DNA from: Frateuria_A sp051900415
GTDB taxonomy: Bacteria; Pseudomonadota; Gammaproteobacteria; Xanthomonadales; Rhodanobacteraceae
Assembly: GCF_051900415.1 (NCBI RefSeq)
Contig: NZ_JBHZGL010000012.1
Location: 1 to 64,000, forward strand
Reading direction: 5' to 3'
Length of the DNA: 64,000 bases
This document shows positions 41,316 through 49,678 of the stretch, in pieces. Position 1 is the first letter of the stretch, and each line of letters starts with the position of its first letter. The notes under the pieces were generated by a model. The model worked only from the letters and a program-made list of their open reading frames with translations, was not told the origin of the DNA and ran no database searches. Position numbers and translations under genes: made by a program.

Positions 41316-43064
41316 ATGAGGACTAGTGTGCTGAGCGTGAAGGGCAAGTTCAAGCAACTGCGGCATTTTGCAGGCGCAGCCGGTTGCGCGCTGGGCCTGG
41401 CTGCGTGCGCGGGGCTGCCCGCCGGGAAGGCTCCCATGCCCACCCCGAAGCAGCCGCTGGACCGGCTCACCGTGGTGACACCGGACGCGCAGCACGACCT
41501 GCTGGCGCAGCTGCTGGCCGGCGAAATGGCGCTGACCCGCAACGACCTCAAGGGCGCCTCGGCGCGTTACACGCAGGCGATGGCGCTGTCGAACGACCCC
41601 GCCGTCGCCCGGCGCGCGGCGGAACTGGCCCTGGCGGTACGCGACACGGCCGCCGCGCGACGCGCGATCGACCGTTGGCAGGCGCTCGGCGCCAGCCCGG
41701 CGGACCTCGCCCAGGCCCGCGCCGAACTGGCGCTGTCCACCGGCGATACCGTCGGTGCGCGCGAGCAACTGGAACGCCTGGTCGGCAGTGGCGACCCGCA
41801 CGCCTGGCGCCGCTTCGGCCGTGCCCTTATCGGTGCGCGCGATCCGGCCCAGGCTGCCCAGTTGCTGGAAGCCCTGGCCACGCCTGAGCGGCTGCCGGCC
41901 GACCCGCAGGCCTGGCTGGCGATGAGCGAGCTGGGCGAAAAGCTGGGCCGGCCCCGTTACGCCATGCAGATCGCCGATGCCGCGGTGGCGCGCTTCCACG
42001 ACACCGAGACTTACGCCTGGGCGGCGCAGATGAAGTTCAAGGCCGGCGACAAGAAAGCCGCCACGGTGCTGCTCAGGCAGGCGCTGGCGCGTTCGCCGGA
42101 CAACGTTCGCCTGCGCCTGACCTATGCCAGCCTGCTCAGCCAGGGCGGCGACTACCAGGCCGCCGCGAAGCTGCTGGACAAGGGCGCGCAGAGCGCCGAA
42201 ACCTACGCCCTGCGCGCCGGACTGGCAGCAGAGGCGCACGACAAGAAGGCCATCGCCAGGCTCTATCGGGAGCTCAAGCAAGCGCCGGCCGATGTGCGCG
42301 AAAGCAGCGCGTTCCTGCTCGGCCAACTGGCGGAGATGCAGGACCACGACGCCGAAGCGCTGGACTGGTACGACCAGGTCGGCGACGACGACCCGCACGC
42401 CTTCGATGCCGACCTGCGCAGCGCGGTGATCCTGCACACCCAGGGCAAGGTGGACGACGCCCATGCGCTGCTGGAGCAACTGGAGACCGCCTACCTCGAC
42501 CAGCCCGAGGAACTGCGCCGCGCCTGGCAGGCCGACGCCGAGCTCTACATGCGCGAGGGGCACTACGCGCAAGCCGCCAAGGCGTACGATCATGCGCTGC
42601 AGGTGTTGCCGGACGATCCCGGCCTGCTCTACGGCCGCGGCCTGGCCTACGCCGAGGCGGGCAACATCGACCGCGCGGTGGCGGATTTCCGGCATCTGCT
42701 CAAGCTCAAGCCGGACGACATCGACGCAAGCAACGCGCTCGGTTACACGCTGGCCGACGCCGATCGCGATTTGCCTGAAGCGAAAAAGCTGATCGAGATG
42801 GCCCGTTCCGCCAAGCCACACGATCCGGCAATCGCCGATTCCTGGGGCTGGTTGCAGTACCGCCTGGGGCATCTCGACGAGGCCGCACGCACGCTGCGCC
42901 AGGCCTGGAGCGCCGCGAAGGATGCCGACGTCGGCGTGCATCTGGGCGAGGTGCTGTGGAAGCTCGGCAAGCGCCAGGACGCCCGGCACGTGTTCGACCA
43001 GGTTCGCAAGATCGACCCGCGCAACGTCAATCTGCGCGATACCTTGCGGCGCCTCGAGCCATGA
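41316..43064 (+). CDS. TPR-repeat lipoprotein
   Basis: The 582-residue protein has a lipoprotein-like N-terminus (GCALGLAAC, Cys near residue 31) followed by many tetratricopeptide repeats up to the C-terminus, for example ATVLLRQALARSPDNVRLRLTYASLLSQGG and LLYGRGLAYAEAGNIDRAVADFRHLLKLKPDD. It directly precedes lolB with an ATGA overlap, a conserved order in Xanthomonadales. A role in outer-membrane assembly or lipoprotein biology is suggested by that link only. ATG 41316 gives the shortest plausible start. GTG 41328 is an alternative. Confidence 0.88.
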   Translation: MRTSVLSVKGKFKQLRHFAGAAGCALGLAACAGLPAGKAPMPTPKQPLDRLTVVTPDAQHDLLAQLLAGEMALTRNDLKGASARYTQAMALSNDPAVARRAAELALAVRDTAAARRAIDRWQALGASPADLAQARAELALSTGDTVGAREQLERLVGSGDPHAWRRFGRALIGARDPAQAAQLLEALATPERLPADPQAWLAMSELGEKLGRPRYAMQIADAAVARFHDTETYAWAAQMKFKAGDKKAATVLLRQALARSPDNVRLRLTYASLLSQGGDYQAAAKLLDKGAQSAETYALRAGLAAEAHDKKAIARLYRELKQAPADVRESSAFLLGQLAEMQDHDAEALDWYDQVGDDDPHAFDADLRSAVILHTQGKVDDAHALLEQLETAYLDQPEELRRAWQADAELYMREGHYAQAAKAYDHALQVLPDDPGLLYGRGLAYAEAGNIDRAVADFRHLLKLKPDDIDASNALGYTLADADRDLPEAKKLIEMARSAKPHDPAIADSWGWLQYRLGHLDEAARTLRQAWSAAKDADVGVHLGEVLWKLGKRQDARHVFDQVRKIDPRNVNLRDTLRRLEP

Positions 43065-43690
43065 GGCGCCTCCTCTTTCTGGGTGCGGCAGCCGGCCTGC
43101 TGCTGACCGCCTGCGCGCCGGTGCCGGTGCGCAGGCCGGCCGACGAGGCCGCGCTCGCCGCACAGGCGGCGCGCGAGCGGCAGCTTTCGGGCGTGGACCG
43201 GTGGACGCTGGAAGGCCACCTGGCGGTGTCCGATGGGCATGATGGCGGCAGCGGCAGCCTGCGCTGGAAGCAGGACGGGCAACGCTACGATTTCGAGCTG
43301 CGCGCGCCGATCACCGGCAAGAGCTTCCGCTTGAGCGGCGGCCCTGACGGGGCCCTGCTCGAAGGCATCGAGGGCGGCCCGCTGCGCGGCCCCGACGCCG
43401 AGGCGCTGATGCGCAAGGCGTTGGGCTGGGAGGTGCCGCTGGACGATCTGCGCGCCTGGGTGCTCGGCCTGCGCGCGGCCGGTGCGCCTGCCGAACTGCG
43501 CTTTGGTGAACACGACCTGCCGTCCCTGCTCGTGCAGGATGGCTGGACGGTGGACTACCGTGCCTGGGACGCGACGCAGCAGCCGCCGTTGCCGCAGAAG
43601 GTGTTCGCCAGCCGTCCGCCCTACAAGGTCAAGCTGTCGATCGACAGCTTCCGGCTTGGCGCGGCGTCCTGCGCCGACTGCGGGCGCTGA
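43061..43690 (+). CDS. lolB: outer-membrane lipoprotein receptor LolB
   Basis: The 209-residue lipoprotein receives lipoproteins from the periplasmic carrier LolA and inserts them in the outer membrane. It has a signal with lipobox LLTAC (Cys near residue 18), then WTLEGHLAVSDG, SLRWKQDGQRYDFELRAPITG and ALGWEVPLDDLRAWVLGLR, the last being a typical LolB stretch, and the C-terminal PYKVKLSIDSFRL. It is coupled to the TPR lipoprotein gene and followed 4 nt later by the GNAT-IspE gene. Confidence 0.95.
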   Translation: MRRLLFLGAAAGLLLTACAPVPVRRPADEAALAAQAARERQLSGVDRWTLEGHLAVSDGHDGGSGSLRWKQDGQRYDFELRAPITGKSFRLSGGPDGALLEGIEGGPLRGPDAEALMRKALGWEVPLDDLRAWVLGLRAAGAPAELRFGEHDLPSLLVQDGWTVDYRAWDATQQPPLPQKVFASRPPYKVKLSIDSFRLGAASCADCGR

Positions 43691-43694
43691 GGCC

Positions 43695-45101
43695 ATGGTG
43701 GTGACCATCGTGCGCGCCGTGGCCGCGCAGGTGCCCACGTTGTGCGCGATCGAGCGTGCGGCGGTGGAACTGTTCCGCGGCCATCGCGCGTGGCCCGCCT
43801 ATGCGGCGATGGCGATCCCGCCCGAACTGCTGGAAGTGGCGGTCACGCGCGGCCTGGTCTGGGTGGCGCTGGAAGAGGGTGTACCGGTCGGCTTCGTGTG
43901 GCTGCAGGACGGGATGGCCGAAGGCGCCGTCGAAATCGCCGAGATCGACGTCCTGCCTGCCAACGGACGCCAAGGGATTGGCGCCGCCCTGCTCGAACAC
44001 GCCTGCGCCTGGGCGGGCGAGGCCGGCTACCGACGCATCGACCTGGGCACGCTGGCCGACGTGCCGTGGAACGCGCCGTTCTATGCCAGGCACGGCTTCG
44101 CGGCGGTGGACAAGGCCGACCCGACCTTCGCCCGCGCCCGCGAGCGCGACCGCGAAAACGGTTTTCCCGATGCTTTGCGCGTCTTCATGTCGCGCCCGCT
44201 TGCCGCGCCCGAGTCCGACGCATGGACCGTCTGGCCGGCGCCGGCCAAGCTCAACCTGTTCCTGCGCATCGTGGGTCGCCGCGCCGACGGCTACCACGAC
44301 CTGCAGACGGTGTTCCGCCTGCTCGACTGGGGCGACGAACTGCGCGTGCGCGTACGCAGGGACGGCGTCATCGCCCGCGTGAACGAGGTCCGCGGCGTGC
44401 CGGCCGAGACCGACCTGGTGGTACGCGCCGCGCGCCTGCTGCAGGCGGAAGCCGGCGTGACACTGGGTGCCGAGATCGCGGTGGACAAGCGCATCCCGAT
44501 GGGCGGCGGCCTCGGTGGCGGCAGCTCCGACGCCGCCACCGCGCTGGTCGCGCTCAACCACCTGTGGGGCTGCGGCCTCGACGAGGATGCGCTGGCCGGC
44601 CTGGCGTACCGCCTGGGCGCCGACGTGCCGGTGTTCGTGCGTGGTCGCTCGGCATGGGCCGAAGGCGTGGGCGAGCAGCTCACGCCCGTCACGCTGCCGC
44701 GGCGCTGGTACGTGGTGCTGGACCCGCGCGACCACGTGCCCACCGCGGCCTTGTTTCAAGCGTCTGAATTGACACGAAATGCACCGCCGGCGACAATTTC
44801 ATCCTTTGCTTCCGGCGAAACGGCAGAAAACGCATTCGAGCCGGTCGTGCGCGCGCGACACCCGAACGTGGCCGCGGCGCTGGACTGGCTCTCGCGCTTC
44901 GGTCGTGCCCGGCTTTCCGGCAGCGGCGGGTGCGTTTTCCTGGAAACCGCCTCGCTCGCGCAGGCGCGCAAAGTGGTGCGGGAGTGTCCTCCGGCATTCA
45001 CGGCGCAACTGGCCGCGGGACTGGAGGTTTCGCCCCTGCATCGGGCTCTCGCGCGCCATCGCGCATGGGCCGCGGCGCCGGGGCAGCCGTTGCGGGCTTG
45101 A
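43695..45101 (+). CDS. ispE: GNAT acetyltransferase fused to 4-diphosphocytidyl-2-C-methyl-D-erythritol kinase
   Basis: One uninterrupted 468-codon frame carries two enzymes. Residues 1-164 are a GNAT N-acetyltransferase with the acetyl-CoA loop VLPANGRQGIGAALL (about 86-100) and a final WNAPFYARHGF. Residues 165-468 are IspE, the GHMP kinase of the MEP isoprenoid pathway: PAPAKLNLFLRIVGRRADGYHD, ATP loop PMGGGLGGGSSDAATA and C-terminal SGSGGCVFLE. IspE normally starts just before its PAPAKLN motif. Here ATG 44187 (residue 165) could restart translation but has no ribosome site. There is no stop between the parts, so a true fusion is the simplest reading. The acetyl acceptor is unknown. Confidence 0.9.
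   Translation: MVVTIVRAVAAQVPTLCAIERAAVELFRGHRAWPAYAAMAIPPELLEVAVTRGLVWVALEEGVPVGFVWLQDGMAEGAVEIAEIDVLPANGRQGIGAALLEHACAWAGEAGYRRIDLGTLADVPWNAPFYARHGFAAVDKADPTFARARERDRENGFPDALRVFMSRPLAAPESDAWTVWPAPAKLNLFLRIVGRRADGYHDLQTVFRLLDWGDELRVRVRRDGVIARVNEVRGVPAETDLVVRAARLLQAEAGVTLGAEIAVDKRIPMGGGLGGGSSDAATALVALNHLWGCGLDEDALAGLAYRLGADVPVFVRGRSAWAEGVGEQLTPVTLPRRWYVVLDPRDHVPTAALFQASELTRNAPPATISSFASGETAENAFEPVVRARHPNVAAALDWLSRFGRARLSGSGGCVFLETASLAQARKVVRECPPAFTAQLAAGLEVSPLHRALARHRAWAAAPGQPLRA
44769..44797 (+). promoter_or_regulatory. candidate internal promoter inside ispE
   Basis: TTGACA (44769-44774) and GACAAT (44792-44797) are spaced by 17 bp within a locally AT-richer part of ispE, 350 nt before tRNA-Gln and 470 nt before prs. 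It could supply their transcription. This is a motif match only. Confidence 0.35.
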
Positions 45102-45145
45102 AACACACGGCAGGCGGTCAGGACGACGGCCTGTCAACGAAACAC

Positions 45146-45222
45146 TGGGGCGTCGCCAAGCTGGTTAAGGCACGGGATTTTGATTCCCGCATGCGCAGGT
45201 TCGAATCCTGCCGCCCCAGCCA
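45146..45222 (+). tRNA. tRNA-Gln (anticodon TTG)
   Basis: Acceptor TGGGGCG pairs with CGCCCCA. The anticodon stem CGGGA/TCCCG encloses TTTTGAT with anticodon TTG, and the T loop is TTCGAAT. CCA is encoded. The gene lies between ispE and prs, the usual place in many gammaproteobacteria. Confidence 0.97.
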
Positions 45223-45265
45223 CATTGAATCGGCCATTCACGAATGGCTCTTTGAGGAATCCAAA

Positions 45266-46222
45266 GTGGACACGTCCACCCCGATGCTCTTCACCGGCAA
45301 TGCCCATCGCGCCCTGGCCGAGGACGTCGCGCAGCGACTCGGCGTGCCGCTGGGCAAGGCCCTTGTCGGCAAGTTCAGCGACGGCGAAGTGCAGATCGAG
45401 ATCGAGGAGAACGTCCGCCGCCAGGAAGTCTTCGTGCTGCAGCCGACCGGCGCGCCTAGCGCGGAGAACCTGATCGAGATGCTCGCGCTGGTGGACGCGC
45501 TCAAGCGCGCCTCGGCCGCCACTGTCACAGCGGTCATGCCGTACTTCGGCTACGCCCGGCAGGATCGCCGGCCGCGCTCGGCGCGCGTGCCGATCACCGC
45601 AAAAATGGTGGCCACGCTGATCGGTACCGCCGGCGTCGATCGTGTGCTCACGGTGGACCTGCACGCCGACCAGATCCAGGGCTTCTTCGACATCCCGGTG
45701 GACAACGTCTACGCCTCGCCGATCCTGTTGGCGGACATCTGGCGCAACCACTCGATGGACGACCTGATCGTGGTCAGCCCCGACGTCGGCGGCGTGGTGC
45801 GCGCCCGCGCGATCGCCAAGCGGCTGGACGACGCGGACCTGGCGATCATCGACAAGCGCCGCCCGAAGGCCAACGTCGCCACGGTGATGAACATCATTGG
45901 CGAGGTCGACGGCAAGACCTGCGTGCTGGTCGACGACATCGTCGACACCGCCGGCACCCTGTGCGCCGCGGCCGCGGCGCTGAAGGAGCGCGGCGCGCGC
46001 AAGGTGGTCGCCTACTGCGTGCACCCGGTGCTCTCCGGTGCGGCGATCGGCAACATCGAGAACTCCCAGCTCGACCAGCTGGTGGTCACCAATACGCTGC
46101 CGCTGCGCCCCGAGGCGCAGGGCTGCAGCAAGATTCGCCAGCTCTCGGTCGCCGAGCTGCTGGCCGAAACCATTCGCCGCATCGCCTTCGGCGAGTCGGT
46201 GAGTTCGCTTTACGTGGACTGA
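45266..46222 (+). CDS. prs: ribose-phosphate pyrophosphokinase
   Basis: The 318-residue enzyme makes PRPP for nucleotide, His and Trp synthesis. It shows FTGNAHRALAEDVAQRLG, the KFSDGEVQIEIEENVR segment, the flexible ATP loop YFGYARQDRRPRSARVPITAK, the PRPP loop VLVDDIVDTAGTL and a normal C-terminus. GTG 45266 has GAGGA 7 nt upstream and gives the family length. It follows tRNA-Gln and precedes rplY. Confidence 0.97.
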   Translation: MDTSTPMLFTGNAHRALAEDVAQRLGVPLGKALVGKFSDGEVQIEIEENVRRQEVFVLQPTGAPSAENLIEMLALVDALKRASAATVTAVMPYFGYARQDRRPRSARVPITAKMVATLIGTAGVDRVLTVDLHADQIQGFFDIPVDNVYASPILLADIWRNHSMDDLIVVSPDVGGVVRARAIAKRLDDADLAIIDKRRPKANVATVMNIIGEVDGKTCVLVDDIVDTAGTLCAAAAALKERGARKVVAYCVHPVLSGAAIGNIENSQLDQLVVTNTLPLRPEAQGCSKIRQLSVAELLAETIRRIAFGESVSSLYVD

Positions 46223-46310
46223 CGGTCCGCGTTCCCAAGGCTTCCCTGGTCGCGGGGAAGTCACCTGTCCGCCGCGAGGCGGGCAAACACCAACCAAGGT
46301 AGTAACAGCA

Positions 46311-46958
46311 ATGGCCCAGACTCATGAAATCAAGGCCCAGAGCCGCACGGACGAGGGGAAAGGTGCGAGCCGCCGCCTGCGTCACGCGGCGATGGTGCCT
46401 GCCGTCGTCTACGGTGGCACCCAGCCGCCGCAGAGCATCCAGATCGAGCACAACACCATCCTGCTCGCCGCCAAGAACGAGTGGTTCTTCTCCTCGATCC
46501 TCGACCTGAACGTCGACGGCAAGGTGCAGAAGGTGCTGGTGCGCGACTGGCAGAAGCATCCGTTCAAGCAGCAGATGCTGCACATGGACTTCCTGCGCGT
46601 GAACGAGAACGAAGCGATCCGCGTCAACGTGCCGCTGCACTTCCTCAACCAGGAGAAGTCGCCGGCCGGCAAGACCTCCGGCGTGGTGATCTCGCACAAC
46701 CTGACCGAGGTTGAGGTGTCCTGCCTGCCGGGTAACCTGCCGGAGTTCATCGAGCTCGACCTGGTTGACCTGAAGCCCGGCGACATCGTCCACCTGTCGC
46801 AGATCAAGTTGCCCAAGGGCGTGAGCCTGCCGGCGCTGAGCCTGGGCGCGGACCACGACATCGCCGTGGTCACCGCCAACGCGGTCAAGGAAGAAGCCGA
46901 GCCGGCCGCCGAAGCGGCCGCGCCGGAAGGCGAAGCCAAGCCCGCCGAGAAGAAGTAA
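46311..46958 (+). CDS. rplY: ribosomal protein bL25 (long form, Ctc-like)
   Basis: The 215-residue protein contains the 5S rRNA-binding L25 domain (IKAQSRTDEGKGASRRLRHAAMVPAVVYGG) and the additional C-terminal domain of the long TL5/Ctc form (VNVPLHFLNQEKSPAG, EVSCLPGNLPEFIELDL). It ends in an acidic Ala/Glu/Lys-rich tail. It lies between prs and pth, a conserved order. Confidence 0.96.
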   Translation: MAQTHEIKAQSRTDEGKGASRRLRHAAMVPAVVYGGTQPPQSIQIEHNTILLAAKNEWFFSSILDLNVDGKVQKVLVRDWQKHPFKQQMLHMDFLRVNENEAIRVNVPLHFLNQEKSPAGKTSGVVISHNLTEVEVSCLPGNLPEFIELDLVDLKPGDIVHLSQIKLPKGVSLPALSLGADHDIAVVTANAVKEEAEPAAEAAAPEGEAKPAEKK

Positions 46959-46965
46959 GCGAAGT

Positions 46966-46994
46966 CCGGGCCTCCCGCCTCGCGGGAGGCCCGG
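46966..46994 (+). promoter_or_regulatory. perfect 13-bp hairpin between rplY and pth
   Basis: CCGGGCCTCCCGC (46966-46978) pairs with GCGGGAGGCCCGG (46982-46994) across a 3-nt loop. No T run follows, so it is more likely an mRNA-processing or stability element or a partial attenuator than a full terminator. Confidence 0.6.
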
Positions 46995-47009
46995 CCATCG
47001 GCTCACGGC

Positions 47010-47585
47010 ATGGCTGGACTCAAGCTCATCGTCGGCCTGGGCAATCCCGGCGCCGAATACCTCCGGACCCGGCACAATGCCGGGTTCTGGTTTGTGGACG
47101 CACTGGCTTCGGGCCAGGGCGAGCGCTTCGCCTTCGATGGCAAGCTGCACGGCGAGGCCTGCCGCGTGCGCATCGGTGGCGACGGTGTGTGGTTGCTCAA
47201 GCCATCCACCTTCATGAACAAGAGCGGCATCGCGGTCGTCTCCGCGCTGCGCTACTACAAGATCCAGCCCGACGAGTGCCTGGTGGCGCACGACGAGCTG
47301 GACCTGTCAGCGGGCACCGTGCGAATGAAGTTCGACGGCGGCCACGGGGGCCAGAACGGCCTGCGCGACACCATGCAGCATCTCGGGCATGGCAAGTTCC
47401 ACCGTCTGCGCATCGGCATCGGCCATCCGGGCCACAAGGACAAGGTCACACCCTGGGTGCTCGGCAAGCCGTCCGCGCAGGACGAGGACGCGATCCTCGA
47501 CGGCATCGCCCGCGCGCTCGACGTGCTGCCGCTGGCGGTCGGCGGGCAGTTCGACAAGGCGATGCAGCAGCTGCATACGAAATAG
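47010..47585 (+). CDS. pth: peptidyl-tRNA hydrolase
   Basis: The 191-residue enzyme recycles peptidyl-tRNA released from ribosomes. The start LIVGLGNPGAEYLRTRHNAGFWFVD contains the catalytic His, followed by LLKPSTFMNKSG, VAHDELDLSAGTVRMKFDGGHGGQNGLRD and the FHRLRIGIGHPG region. Length is normal. It sits between rplY and ychF on the same strand. Confidence 0.97.
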   Translation: MAGLKLIVGLGNPGAEYLRTRHNAGFWFVDALASGQGERFAFDGKLHGEACRVRIGGDGVWLLKPSTFMNKSGIAVVSALRYYKIQPDECLVAHDELDLSAGTVRMKFDGGHGGQNGLRDTMQHLGHGKFHRLRIGIGHPGHKDKVTPWVLGKPSAQDEDAILDGIARALDVLPLAVGGQFDKAMQQLHTK

Positions 47586-47586
47586 C

Positions 47587-47672
47587 CGGGATTTGGGAGT
47601 CGGGATACGGGATTCGTCAGACGCACGGCGGCCCGCTCCTTCGAATCCCGAATCCCAAATCACGAATCCCGG
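47587..47672. repeat. inverted GGGATTCG-rich repeat before ychF
   Basis: The left arm (47587-47616) has three GGGAT(T) units, and the right arm (47641-47672) has the inverse AATCCC units. Together they form a long imperfect hairpin that fills the pth-ychF gap. Confidence 0.65.
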
Positions 47673-47682
47673 AGTCAAACCC

Positions 47683-48774
47683 ATGGGCATCAAATGCGGC
47701 ATCGTCGGCCTGCCCAACGTCGGCAAGTCCACTCTGTTCAACGCGCTGACCAAGGCCGGCATCGCCGCCGCCAACTTCCCGTTCTGCACGATCGAGCCGA
47801 ACGTGGGCGTGGTGCCCGTGCCCGATGAGCGCCTCAATGCGCTATCGGCGATCGTCAATCCGCAGAAGGTGATTCCGACCGCGGTGGAGTTCGTCGACAT
47901 CGCCGGCCTGGTCGCCGGCGCGTCCAAGGGCGAGGGTCTGGGCAACAAGTTCCTGGCGCACATCCGCGAGGTCGACGCGATCGCGCACGTGGTGCGCTGC
48001 TTCGAGCACAGCGACATCGTGCACGTGGCCGGCAAGGTCGATCCCATCGCCGACATCGAGACGATCGATACCGAGCTCGCGCTCGCCGACCTGGACTCGG
48101 TCGAGAAGGCGCTCAACCGCGCCGAGCGCGCGGCCAAGGCCAACGACAAGGAAGCGCTGGCGAAGAAGCCGGTTCTGCAGAAGCTCGCCGCCGCGTTGAA
48201 CGAAGGCAAGTCCGCGCGCAGCGTGGAGCTGGACGAGGAAGAGAAGGCGCTGGTTCGCGACCTGTTCCTGCTCACGCTCAAGCCGCTGATGTACATCGCC
48301 AACGTGCGCGAGGACGGTTTCGAGGACAACCCGCACCTGGATGCCGTGCGTACGCGCGCCGCGACCGAGGGCGCCGAGGTGGTGCCGGTGTGCGCGGCGA
48401 TCGAAGAGGAAATGGCGCAGCTCGACGACGCCGACCGCGACGAGTTCCTCAAGGACCTGGGCCTGGACGAGCCGGGTTTGAACCGCGTGATCCGCGCCGG
48501 CTACAAGCTGCTCAACCTGCAGACGTACTTCACCGCGGGGGTGAAGGAAGTGCGCGCATGGACGGTGAAGAAGGGCGCCACCGCGCCGCAGGCCGCGGGC
48601 GTGATCCATACCGATTTCGAGCGCGGCTTCATCCGTGCCGAGACGGTGTCCTACGACGACTTCATCCAGTACAAGGGCGAGGCCGGCGCCGCCCAGGCCG
48701 GCCGTCTGCGCAAGGAAGGCAAGGACTACCTCGTCAAGGACGGCGATGTGTTGCACTTCCTGTTCAACGTCTGA
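47683..48774 (+). CDS. ychF: ribosome-binding ATPase YchF
   Basis: The 363-residue Obg-family P-loop protein prefers ATP over GTP. It shows CGIVGLPNVGKSTLFNAL, NFPFCTIEPNVG, the DIAGLVAGASKGEGLGNKFL switch II, a coiled-coil insert and a C-terminal TGS domain with TYFTAGVKEVRAWTV, GVIHTDFERGFIRAE and the last strand KDGDVLHFLFNV. It is involved in stress and translation control. ATG 47683 matches the family. Confidence 0.97.
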   Translation: MGIKCGIVGLPNVGKSTLFNALTKAGIAAANFPFCTIEPNVGVVPVPDERLNALSAIVNPQKVIPTAVEFVDIAGLVAGASKGEGLGNKFLAHIREVDAIAHVVRCFEHSDIVHVAGKVDPIADIETIDTELALADLDSVEKALNRAERAAKANDKEALAKKPVLQKLAAALNEGKSARSVELDEEEKALVRDLFLLTLKPLMYIANVREDGFEDNPHLDAVRTRAATEGAEVVPVCAAIEEEMAQLDDADRDEFLKDLGLDEPGLNRVIRAGYKLLNLQTYFTAGVKEVRAWTVKKGATAPQAAGVIHTDFERGFIRAETVSYDDFIQYKGEAGAAQAGRLRKEGKDYLVKDGDVLHFLFNV

Positions 48775-48822
48775 GCTCGGCCGTATTCGCCGGTCTGCAG
48801 GGCGATCCCGCCCAAGGGTGCC

Positions 48823-48933
48823 TCATCCGCCTGCCGGCACCTTCCCCTGCGGAGCGGGAGAGGCTCCTGATGGGAGGCCGTCGTCGATCCTTCCCCCGCC
48901 TGCGGGGGAAGGTGCCCGAAGGGCGGATGGGGG
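48823..48933. repeat. inverted pair of the GGGGGAAGG palindromic repeat
   Basis: An inverted copy at 48823-48863 and a direct copy at 48889-48933 of the same element as at 6931-7145 and 10934-11048. The rest of 48775-49200 shows no gene. Confidence 0.8.
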
Positions 48934-49200
48934 CGGACGAGCCGTATCGCCTCACTTGACGAAGTTTCTTCCGCGCGGCACCCGGTTGCAGCGGCGAGCC
49001 ACCGGCATCCAGGGTTGCCAGGATGTTTTTGACTGCGACTGCCGGGGTCCACCGTGGCGACCGGATGGCGCGCAGCAAGATACCCATCCCATCCCCAAAC
49101 GCCCGTTGACCCGGATCGGCTTTCCCGCTCGACTGCCTTAAGTGCCGATTAAGCGCTTTACCCGGAGCATCGGGTAAAGGGCATCTCGCCCGATGGAGGC

Positions 49201-49614
49201 ATGAATATGACCAAGCATTGGCCAGGCAAATCCGCGATGGCGATGGCTGCCCTGCTGCTTGCGTCGGCTGTGGCACTGCCGACCGTCGCATCGGCGCATG
49301 ATCGGCACGATCGCGGCTGGCACGGACGCGGACATTACGATCGCGGCTGGCATGATCATTACCGCCATGACCGCGGCGGCCATTGGAGCGGCGGTCGCTG
49401 GGTCGCCGGCGCCATCGTCGCCGGCGCCGTCATCGGCCTGGTCGACGATGCGCTCCGCCCGCCGCCGCGCGTGGTCTACGAGCGTCCGGTCTATCGGCGC
49501 CCGGTGCGGGTCGTCTACGAAGAGCCGGTAGTGACCCGCCGCGTGGTCGAAACGCGCACGGTCTACGTCGAGCAGGCGCCGCCCACCCGCTATGTTGGCT
49601 ACTACGGCGACTGA
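49201..49614 (+). CDS. secreted His/Arg/Tyr-rich protein
   Basis: The 137-residue protein has a signal peptide (about 1-32, ending ASA). A His-rich segment with repeated HDRHDRGWHGRGHYDRGW-like units comes next, then a hydrophobic stretch WVAGAIVAGAVIGLVDDA that could insert in a membrane or form a glycine-zipper helix. The tail is RPVYRRPVRVVYEEPVV-like, rich in Arg, Tyr and Val. Such proteins are common and uncharacterised in proteobacteria. Metal binding by the His-rich part is possible. ATG 49201 or 49207 may be used. It ends at a strong terminator. Confidence 0.85.
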   Translation: MNMTKHWPGKSAMAMAALLLASAVALPTVASAHDRHDRGWHGRGHYDRGWHDHYRHDRGGHWSGGRWVAGAIVAGAVIGLVDDALRPPPRVVYERPVYRRPVRVVYEEPVVTRRVVETRTVYVEQAPPTRYVGYYGD

Positions 49615-49636
49615 CATACGTGCCAACCGAACGCGG

Positions 49637-49665
49637 AAAGGCCCGGCCATGCCGGGCCTTTTTTT
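49637..49665. terminator. bidirectional rho-independent terminator
   Basis: AAAGGCCCGGC (49637-49647), loop CAT, GCCGGGCC followed by seven T. It serves the secreted protein upstream and, read on the other strand, the gene at 49679-50104. Confidence 0.92.
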
Positions 49666-49678
49666 ATGCCCGCGACCA

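Noticed and set aside
44187..45101. Independent ispE gene starting at ATG 44187
   Set aside because: Possible, but no ribosome site precedes this ATG and the GNAT domain has no stop of its own, so a fusion is the simpler reading.
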